Below, piece by piece: positions 31,326 to 41,700 of a DNA stretch of 64,000 nt. The translations under genes and the position numbers were made by a program. Below the pieces are notes generated by a model. That model was given only the letters and a program-made list of their open reading frames with translations, was not told where the DNA came from and ran no database searches. Each line of letters opens with the position of its first letter. Within the stretch, counting starts at the first letter, position 1. The stretch comes from Lytechinus variegatus. Lineage: Eukaryota; Echinodermata; Echinoidea; Temnopleuroida; Toxopneustidae. The stretch spans positions 42,164,201 to 42,228,200 of the forward strand of contig NC_054746.1 of the NCBI RefSeq assembly GCF_018143015.1, in the 5' to 3' direction.

Positions 31326-33360
31326 GTATCCGCCCAAAATAATTAACAAAGCGGGTAATTCAGAAATGATCAGCATGCATTTACATTATACTTGTGGTAT
31401 ATTCATGAAAATGCTTTCTAAATGACTAGAGCATTGAAAAGGGACCAGTGTTGGTCTGTGGAATGAAAACTCCAAGAGATACTCTTCATTTCCAAAGATA
31501 AATAAGTAAGAGTCTTGTGAGTATGAACTCATTTATTGGATGTACTCTTCCTGAGAATGTTCAAGCAAGACTTCACCACCCCTCTGCAAGTAGAGCTGGC
31601 TTTTCCATGATTATCCTTTGAGTGACTATTGTAAGGAGAGGGGGTTACTGTGCTTCTGTAAGAAAACTCTGAGGGGTATGATTATCCATTTCCAAAGGTA
31701 AACCTAATGTCTTGTGAGTAGATCTAATTGTCTATACTTGATTGGCTCTTCTCTTAAGAATATATATCAACAAGTTTTCCAACTTCAGAAACTCACAGAG
31801 TACCTGTGAGTCTTAAACATTTCTGTATAAATGTTAATAGCTGATTGAATAATGTACTTTGACCTTAAGGAATTATAAAATTGGTCTTCTGGAGCATGAC
31901 TACATCGGACTGCTTCAAGGAAGTGTATTTTAAGAAGTCAAATTTGTGTAGGCCTATGCCTGTTGGAGGATATTTTCAAAGTGACCGGCTTCATGCAATG
32001 CTGATAGTAGTGAAGAGTATCCATGTTCCTTGGCATTGACAATGTAGTCTGTGCTAACAACTTTCATGAAATGCCTCTCTCCTCCCCTTTCTTTGAAAGT
32101 TAGTCTGTAAACCACAGCAGTATAAGCTATTAGAGCAGATTTTAGAAGAATGAACACATGTAGAGATCAGAAACAGCTTTAATTGTATTTAAAACCTAAG
32201 ATTTAAAACCAAATAGTTTGTTGAATTCTCTGCAGGCCCTATGTCTGATGGTGTTGATAAGGGTTTCAAATGTCACACACTTCAAAAAGTTGTCAATATA
32301 CATTTGTACATTTTGTTGTAAATGCTTGTATTATTCAATCTCATCCTCAAAAGGGTAGGGTTGTCAGGCTATCAGCATCTTTTGATTTTAGTCAAATCAA
32401 CTCAAAAGGCAGTATTTGTAAATAAGACAATAGCTATTTATGAAAATATTTGACCATATGTTGACCTGTTTGTAATAAATTCTAAATTTCAATAACAGTT
32501 CCATTCCTGTTGTCAGTCATTTCAAAATGTTGTGGTTGAACTGATGTTGATTTTAATAAATTCCTAATTTGTGTCAAACTTGATATTCCTCTTGGTATAT
32601 AATGAAGAGCCCATAAATAGGCTTACATGTACATTATCTAAAATTCACATACTTACGGGATGCAATAATGCAAGAATTACTTTTTCACTAAGATATCAAC
32701 AATATTGACTTTCATGCTCAATCCAGGGATTAGGATGATTTCACTAATTCAATTATTGGTCTATAGAATCAGGAAAAACTAAATGATTAAAGATGAATAA
32801 AATTTGTATGCAGATCAATAACGTTCTATGAATATAGCCTATATATGGTGTCTCCCCCCCCCCGGGAAAAAAATGCGAAAATCAATTTATACTCATTTGC
32901 TTATCATAACTTAATTACAATAAAACTTAATTCATACTTGGAAAGCTTATATCCTCTTCCATTTGATAGGCAAGTTCACATGAGTAAGGAAACAATTTGA
33001 AAGGGGCTACCAAAATGTTGGCCAGCAGTACACAAATTTAAAAGAAAAGAACAATCATTTTTGCCTTATAGGATGACACCTCAATCAAGAAAAAATATTA
33101 CAAAGTTAGGATTATTTGAAATATATTTTGCATTCATAAATTTCATGAAACAAATGTATCAAACATAGTTGCCACTGACAGAAGACAAGATGAATGATTT
33201 ATCATAAACAAAACAGTGGTGAAGCTTATTTCAAGTTTTGGTAATTACCACCAAAATGACATGCCACAATGAAAATTCTATCTCAGTTTGATATTGTGAC
33301 AGACAGTCATGTAATTAATGATTCTTGGACTTGTAAAATCATGGAATACAAGCATTATTA
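31326..33360. other. MCM8 3' flank
   Basis: No gene was seen. Candidate polyadenylation signals AATAAA lie at 32474-32479 and about 32556. Positions 32840-33260 resemble a decayed arm of the palindrome at 34662-35482 (TTATCATAACTTAATTACAA and a block with ATTTGATAGGCAAG). The rest is A/T-rich without recognised features. Confidence 0.5.
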
Positions 33361-33560
33361 TGCCCCCGCAGACGAAGTCCGGAGGGGGTATTTAAGCGTT
33401 GTCCCTGTCCTTCCGTCTGTCCTTCCCCCACTAGGTTTCTGTGCAATAACTCAAAAAATATTTAATGGATTTTAAAAATTGGTGTAGGTAGATGACACCA
33501 AAATACAGGCTAAGTTCGAATTTGGAGTCCGCAGGTCAAAGGTCACAGCTCATTAAATAT
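33361..33560 (+). repeat. Dispersed repeat with CCCGCAGACGAAGT start
   Basis: It begins TGCCCCCGCAGACGAAGTCC, then GGAGGGGGTATTTAAGCG, CCTTCCGTCTGTCCTTCC and finally CAGGTCAAAGGTCACAG. It is non-coding. Its composition and layout look like a repeat common in marine invertebrate genomes (from memory), but the exact family was not determined. It carries a perfect DR1 motif at 33533-33545. Confidence 0.6.
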
Positions 33561-34334
33561 GCGAGTTGGTTTCCATGCAATAATTGAATTAACAGAATGG
33601 AAATCGGACATCAAATGAAGAAGCATGTTGAAAGTTTGAAGATGGTTGATACCACGCCACAGGAAGAGTTCATCTAGCCCTTCAGGCCAGATGAGCTTAA
33701 AATGGACATACCAGTCAAAGTATGTCCATGGGTGCTTATAATTGTATTCTTTCTGAAAAATAAAAATACAAACAATGAAATTTTCTTGTACAAGGATATT
33801 TATTGGCAAAAAAAACTGAACTAGTGAAAACAAAATATGAACAGAAAAATACGGTCGACATCATGAACATTAGTAAGATGACATTGCCAACAAAGAAAAA
33901 ATACATGAGAGAATTCACATGATTCTCAATATTGTGTAATAGTTCACTGATGATATTTAACTTAGTAGAAGTTAAATTTTACCCCCAAAAATACATTTAG
34001 AAATATTTACACTTGCTATATACAACATATTAGTACTCTGGCATATTCCATGATTCTAAAGAAACTTCTAAAGAAATCATTGAGGAAAATATGTATCAAA
34101 ACTAGAAAAAAATATGAAATAAACTAAATTCACATCTACTTCGGAATGATATACACTGATTAATGATATTGGCAGTTCAGTAATAATCTTTATAAACATC
34201 AAGTCACTTGTAATCATCAAGGTGCTTGAATTTCTCAGTAGTTTAGTTTAGGACTAAGCATGTTCATCAATCAAAGTAGAATGTCTATTGCTGCTCTCCC
34301 CCAGACAAAATAAGATGCACGACTTATTTTGGCA

Positions 34335-34520
34335 CTACTTATACAGGGGCCATGGAACGGTTTTCAAAGTGGGGGGGGGGCTGACCATGCAAAAAATCAA
34401 TCACAATCATATGGTCATTTTTACGTTTTTGTACACGGTTTCAGAAAAAAAAGGGGGCTGAAGGCTAATTGCCGGCCCTCCGATCCCCCCCCCCCCCCCG
34501 CTTCTGCGGCCCATGTTAAA
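34335..34520. repeat. GC-rich repeat with opposed G and C runs
   Basis: A ten-G run after TTTTCAAAGT and a 15-C run before GCTTCTGCGG face each other over about 110 bp. The outer GGGCCATGG and GCGGCCCATG are loosely mirrored. Short frames here are composed of the homopolymers and are not taken as coding. Confidence 0.5.
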
Positions 34521-34661
34521 GTATAGATAACTGTATTATTGTAATCACTATTATTTGTATTTCATCATGTAAATCCTTTGTTAATGTTGTGATTTTTGTA
34601 TGATTTATAATTTACATTTTAATAAAAAATTAGAATAGATGCAATTCCACACACCGTTATA

Positions 34662-35482
34662 CAGTGCGTCCCACAAAAAACGAAACCGAGATTTAGCGAT
34701 GATTTATCATAACTTAATCACAAATAAAATAGACAAATGACCTACCATTGTAAAGCTTAGAATCTCCTCTTTCATCTGAAATTACTTAGATTATTATTCA
34801 TTCACGCATGAGTGAGCAAAAACAATTGGAAGAGGGGATACCAAAAAGTCACTTGGCGGGCTGTATCTGGGTTTCAAAAAGAAAACCACATTTTTAAAAA
34901 GTTCAATATCTGCTCTTTAATTTGATACCTCAATTACAGAAAATGGTCAATAAATAACAAAGTTCTGACTATTTGAAATAAGGCTTGAATTTCAATAATT
35001 TCATAAGATGAAGAGGTTTTACAGGCTAGCGTTCAAACTCACTCGACACTCTGTTTTGTTGACGATCAGCCATGCATCAATTCTTTTGTTACCGTGCGAT
35101 AGCTTCTGCGGGAAACCAGTAAAAACATGTTTATTTAATGAAATTATGAAAATACAAGCATTATTTTGAGGAAACATAACTTTTTTACCTCTTGACCATT
35201 TTATGTGATTAAGGTATCAAATAAAAGAGCAGATATTGAACCTTTTAGGCATGTGATTTTCTTTTTGAAATTCAGATACTACCCGCCAAATGAGTTTTTG
35301 GTATCCTTTCTTCGAATTGTTTTTCGTCACTCATGCGTGAATGAGGAATAATATAAGTAATATCAGATGAAAGAGCAGATTCTAAGCTTTAAATTGGTAG
35401 GTCATTTGTCTATTTTATTTATGATTAAGTTATATGATAAATCATCGCTAAATCTCGGTTTCGTTTTTTCTGGGACGCACTG
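34662..35482. mobile_element. 820-bp palindromic Tc1/mariner-type MITE with TA target
   Basis: The ends CAGTGCGTCCCA and TGGGACGCACTG are perfect inverted repeats. The arms continue with CGAAACCGAGATTTAGCGAT mirrored by ATCGCTAAATCTCGGTTTCG. A TA dinucleotide flanks each side (34660-34661 and 35483-35484), the target signature of Tc1/mariner elements. The arms extend nearly to the centre and there is no transposase. It ends about 245 bp upstream of the ARPIN start codon. Confidence 0.85.
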
Positions 35483-35489
35483 TACAAAA

Positions 35490-35727
35490 GTCTCGTCGAT
35501 GCAATTGACCACGCCCACCTTTACAGACACTTGTCGATATGCGATGTGAGAGAAATCCCCAGAGCGAGTTTCCCAGCAGCGCAGACTGGCCTAGCGCGCC
35601 GATAGCTAGTCGGCGCGGCTAGCAAGTGCTGCACTGCACTGCGCATGCTTCGCTGCCGAGTCCGCACGCCGGATTGGTAGTGAGGAAATCTGCTTCGAGG
35701 CGAGAAGCGAATCGAACCTGCGTGAAG
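35490..35727 (+). promoter_or_regulatory. ARPIN promoter / 5' UTR region
   Basis: This segment is markedly richer in GC and CpG than its surroundings. It contains TGCGCATGC at 35640-35648, the core of NRF1-type sites, and direct CTGCACTGCACTGC runs. There is no TATA box at a convincing position, as expected for a broadly expressed gene. The call rests on position and composition only. Confidence 0.5.
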
Positions 35728-38700
35728 ATGTCTCGCATTTATGATGACAAACCACTTCAGTCAGTTCCAGTACAGAATCAGACTTGGTCTGGAATCTGGG
35801 AACCACAACAGTTTCAAAAAAGGTAATGTTCCACTAGACAGCTGGCAGCCGTCTGTTTCGAGGAGTTTTTATTTTTTCAATTTCTCCTCGTATTTGGTGA
35901 GTGAAGCCAACGGAGTTCAGCATGAACAAATCAGGGTACTAATGGATAATTCGTTTTTCATACCCGTTCAGCGTACAGCGAAAACGGAAAATCAGTACGT
36001 GGTTCGGTCTTTGAAAACAAAAAACGAAATCACAGCGTGAAAACCCGTGCTGTGATTTCGTTTTTGTTGATCAAAAACAGAATAGGAAATCAGAAATGTT
36101 TTGGGCTCTCTCTGATTTCTCATTTTATATTTGTGTTTTTATGTATCAAAAACAAAACCAGAACACGCTCTCCGCTCCGTGATTCCGTTTGTAAAAACGA
36201 AAGCAGCGAAGACGAGATCAGAGACTCCCTTTTCCAGTCCCTGCAACGTGATTTCGTTTTTCGTACAACCTACAGGCATATTAAAGAGCGCCCTCCAGGA
36301 GGTGAGGCAAGTTTCAATGGAGATTTTAATAAACTGTACCACACATATTATGTTGAAGCCATTTTAAAAGGAGGTGAGGCAAGTTTCAATGGAGGTTTTT
36401 ATAACTGTACTCTAAATTATGTTGAAGCCAATTTAAATGGAGGTGAGGCATGCAGGTTTAAGCTCAGTTATTTAAAAAGAATCAACTGTACCACACATTA
36501 TGGTGAAGCCAGTTTAAAAGGAGGTGAGGCAAGTTTCAATGGAGGTTTTTTTCAAAATAATAAACTATGTAGGCCTACTACACATTATAGTGAAGCCAGC
36601 TAGTTTAAAAGATGGTGAGCTAGGCAAGTTTCAATGGAGGTTTTTATAACTGTACTCTAAATTATGGTAAAGCCAATTTAAATGGAGGTGATGCAGGTTT
36701 CAATGGAGGTTTTTTCGAATAAACTGTACTACACATTATGGTGAAGCGGCACCAGTTTAAATGGAGGCGAGGCAAGTTTCAATGGAGGGTTTTTATAACA
36801 TACTCTAAATTATGGTGAAGCCAATTTGAATGGAGGTGAGGCAAGTTTCAATGGAGGTTTTTTCGAATAAACTGTACTACACATTATGGTGAAGCGGCAC
36901 CAGTTTAAATGGAGGCGAGGCAAGTTTCAATGGAGGTTTTTATAACATACTCTAAATTATGGTGAAGCCAATTTGAATGGAGGTGAGGCAAGTTTCAATG
37001 GAGGTTTTTTAAAAAGAATAAACTGCATGTACCACACATTATGGTGAAGCCAGTTTGAAAGGAGGTGAGGCAAGTTTCAATGGAGGTTTTTTAAAAAGAA
37101 TAAACTGTACCACACATTATGGTGAAGCCAGTTTGAAAGGAGGTGAGGCAAGTTTCAATGGAGGTTTTTTAAAAAGAATAAACTGTACCACACATTATGG
37201 TGAAGCCAGTTTAAAAGGAGGTGAGGCAAGTTTCAATGGAGGTTTTTTAAAAAGAATAAACTGTACCACACATTATGGTGAAGCCAGTTTAAAAGGAGGT
37301 GAGGCAAGTTTCAATGGAGTTTTTTTTAAAAGAATAAACTGTATCACACATTATGATGAAGCCATAAAAGGAATTGAGGCAATTAGTTTCAATGGAGGTT
37401 TTTTCAAAAGAATAAACTGTACACAATATGGTGAAGCCAGTTTAAATGCAGCTAAGGCAAGTTTCAATGGATCGAGGTTTTTTAAATAGAATAAACTGCA
37501 CATTATGGTGAAGCCAGTTTGAAAGGAGGTGAGGCAAGTTTCAATGGAGGTTTTTTAAAAAGAATAAACTGTACCACACATATTATGTTGAAGCCAGTTT
37601 AAAAGGAGTTGAGGCAAGTTTCAATGGAGGTTTTTATTACTGTACTCTAAATTATGGTGAAGCCAGTTTGAAAGGAGGTGAGGCAAGTTTCAATGGAGGT
37701 TTTTTAAAAAGAATAAACTGCATGTACCACAAATTATGGTGAAGCCAATTTAAATGAAGGTGAGGCAGGTTTCAATGGAGGTTTTTTTTTAAAAGAATAA
37801 ACTATACCACACATTATAGTAAAGCCAGTTTTAAAGGAGGTGAGGCAAGTTTCAATGGAGGTTTTTTTAAAAAGAATAAACTGTACCACACATATTATGT
37901 TTAACCCAGTTTTAAAGGAGGTGAGGCAAGTTTCAATGGAGGTTTTTATAATTGTACTCTAAATTATGGTGAAGCCGATTTAAATGGAGGTGAGGCAGGT
38001 TTCAATGGAGCTCAGTTTTTCAAAAAGAATAAGCTGTACCACACATTATGGTGAAGCCACTTTAAAAGGAGGTGAGGCAAGTTTCAATGGAGTTTTTTTC
38101 AAAAGAATAAACTGTACTACACATTATAGTGAAGCCAGTTTAAAAGGAGGCGAGCTAGGCAAGTTCAATGGAGGTTAACTGTACTCTAAATTATGGTGAA
38201 GCCAATTTGAATGGAGGTAAGGCAAGTTTCAATGGAGGTTTTCTAAAAAGAATAAAATAAACTGTACCACACATTATGGTAAAGCCAGTTTGAAAAGAGG
38301 TGAGGCAAGTTTCAATGGAGGTTTTTAAAAAGAATAAACTGTACCACACATTATGGTGAAGCCAGTTTAAAAGGAGGTGAGGCAAGTTCAAATGGAGGTT
38401 TTTTTAAAAAAAGAATAAATTAAACTGTACTTCACATTATGGTGAAGCCAGTTTAAATGGAGGCAAGGCAAGTTTCAATGGAGGTTTTTATAACTACTCT
38501 AAATTATGGTGAAGCCAGTTTGAAAGGAGGTGAGGCAAGTTTCAATGGAGGTTTTTTAAAAAGAATAAACTGTACCACACATTATGGTGAAGCCAGTTTG
38601 AAAGGAGGTGAGGCAAGTTTCAATGGAGGTTTTTTAAAAAGAATAAACTGTACCACACATTATGGTGAAGCCAGTTTAAAAGGAGGTGAGGCAAGTTTCA

Positions 38701-41700
38701 ATGGAGATGTTTAAAAAGAAAGAACTGTACCGGTATTATAGTGAAACCAATTTTAAAGGAGGTGAGGCAAGTTTTAAAGGAAGTTTTTTATAACCGTACT
38801 CCAAATTATGGTGTAGCCAATTTAAAAGGAGGTGAGGCAAGTGCCAATGGAGTTTTTTTTATAACTGTACTACACATGAGTGTGAAGCCAATTGAAAAGG
38901 AGGTGAGGAAAGTTTCAATGTACGTTTCTTAAAAGGAATAAACTGTACCACACATTATGGTGCAGACAGTTTAAAAGGAGGTGAGGCAAGTTTCAATGGA
39001 GGTTCCACTTCCTGCACCATGATTTGGTTTTTTTGTATGAGCTACAGGCAATATTAAAGAGCACCCTTCACGATAATTATACACGTGAACGCAGCGCTTG
39101 CATCGAGTCAGTACATACAGTGCAGGCATTTTTTTTATACTACCACGTGCGTGATTGTGAATCAAGAAGTTGACAAGAAGCTACAAGATGGCTTTTTCAA
39201 GTGTGTCCATTGAAACTTGCCTCACCTCCTTTTAAATTGGCTTCACCATAATTTGGAGTACGGTTATAAAGAACTTCCTTTAAAACTTGCCTCACCTCCT
39301 TTAAATAATACCAGTACAGTTTTTTCTTTTTAAAAATCTCCATTGAAACTTGCCTCACCTCCTTTCAAACTGGCTTCACCATAAATTATTCTTTTCAAAA
39401 ACCTACATTGAAACTTGCCTCACCTCCTTTTCAATTGGCTTCACCATCATTTGTAGTAAGGTTATAAAAAACTTCCTTTAAAACTTGCCTCACCTCCTTT
39501 AAAATTGGTTTCACCATAATACCGGTACAGTTTATTCTTTTTAAAAAACCTCCATTAATTGAAACTTGCCTCGCCTTCATTTAAACTGGCTTCACCATAA
39601 TGTGTAATACATTTAATTCTATTAAAAGAAAACCTCCATTGAAATTGCCTCACCTCCTTTTAAATTGGCTTCAACATAATTTAGAGTACAGTTATAAAAA
39701 CCTCCATTGAAACTTGCCTCACCTCCTTTTAAATTGGCTACACCATAATTTGTTCTTTTAAAAAAACCTCCATTGAAACCTGCCTCACCTCCATTTAAAC
39801 TGGCTTCACCATCATGTGTAGTACAATTCATTCTTTTTCAAAACCTCCATTGAAACTTGCCTCACTTCCTTTTAAACTGGCTTCAACATAATATGTGTGG
39901 TACAGTTTATTCTTTAAAAAAAAAAAACTCCATTGAAACTAGCCTCACCTCCTTTTAAACTGGCTTCGACCACCATAATGTGTGGTACAGTTTATTCTTT
40001 TTAAAAAACCTCCATTGAAACTTGCCTCACCTCCTTTTAACTTGGCTACACCATAATTTGGAGTACGGTTAGAAAGAACTTCCTTTAAAACTTGCCTCAC
40101 CTCCTTTTAAAGTGGCTTCACCATAATGTGTGGTACAGTTTATTCTTTTAAAAAACTGAGCTCCATTGAAACCTGCCTCACCTCCATTTAAATTGGCTTC
40201 ACCATAATTTAGAGTACAATTATAAAAACCTCCATTGAAACTTGCCTCACCTCCTTTAAAACTGGCTTCAACAGAATTTGTGTGGTACAGTTTATTCTTT
40301 TTAAAAAACCTCCATTGAAACTTGCCTCACCTCCTTTTAAACTGGCTTCACCATAATGTGTGGTACAGTTTATTCTTTTTAAAAAACCTCCATTGAAACT
40401 TGCCTCACCTCCTTTCAAACTGGCTTCACCATAATGTGTGGTACAGTTTATTCTTTTTAAAAAACCTCCATTGAAACTTGCCTCACCTCCTTTTAACTTG
40501 GCTACACCATAATTTAGAGTACAGTTATAAAAATCTCCATTGAAACTTGCCTCACCTCCTTTTAAAGTGGCTTCACCATAATGTGTGGTACAGTTTATTC
40601 TTTTTAAAAAACTGAGCTCCATTGAAACCTGCCTCACCTCCATTTAAATTGGCTTCAACAGAATTTGTGTGGTACAGTTTATTCTTTTTAAAAAAACCTC
40701 CATTGAAACTTGCCTCACCTCCTTTTAAATTGGCTTCACCATAATTTAGAGTACAGTTATAAAAACCTCCATTGAAACTTGCCTCACCTCCTTTTAAACT
40801 GGCTTCACCATAATGTGTGTGGTACAGTTTATTCTTTTTAAAAAACCTCCATTGAAACTTGCCTCACCTCCTTTTAAACTGGCTTCGACCACCATAATGT
40901 GTGGTACAGTTTATTCTTTTTAAAAAACCTCCATTGAAACTTGCCTCACCTCCTTTTAACTTGGCTACACCATAATTTGGAGTACGGTTAGAAAGAACTT
41001 CCTTTAAAACTTGCCTCACCTCCTTTTAAAGTGGCTTCACCATAATGTGTGGTACAGTTTATTCTTTTTAAAAAACTGAGCTCCATTGAAACCTGCCTCA
41101 CCTCCATTTAAATTGGCTTCACCATAATTTAGAGTACAATTATAAAAACCTCCATTGAAACTTGCCTCACCTCCTTTAAAACTGGCTTCAACAGAATTTG
41201 TGTGGTACAGTTTATTCTTTTTAAAAAACCTCCATTGAAACTTGCCTCACCTCCTTTTAAACTGGCTTCACCATAATGTGTGGTACAGTTTATTCTTTTT
41301 AAAAAACCTCCATTGAAACTTGCCTCACCTCCTTTCAAACTGGCTTCACCATAATGTGTGGTACAGTTTATTCTTTTTAAAAAACCTCCATTGAAACTTG
41401 CCTCACCTCCTTTTAACTTGGCTACACCATAATTTAGAGTACAGTTATAAAAATCTCCATTGAAACTTGCCTCACCTCCTTTTAAAGTGGCTTCACCATA
41501 ATGTGTGGTACAGTTTATTCTTTTTAAAAAACTGAGCTCCATTGAAACCTGCCTCACCTCCATTTAAATTGGCTTCAACAGAATTTGTGTGGTACAGTTT
41601 ATTCTTTTAAAAAACCTCCATTGAAACTTGCCTCACCTCCTTTTAAACTGGCTTCACCATAATTTAGAGTACAGTTATAAAAATCTCCATTGAAACTTGC

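Noticed and set aside
37055-41563. Open frames of up to 144 codons with repeated GGEASFNGG motifs, as a secreted or repeat-protein gene
   Set aside because: They are translations of the foldback's tandem units, occur on opposite strands in the two arms, lack splice or start context, and shift frame at variable A-tracts.
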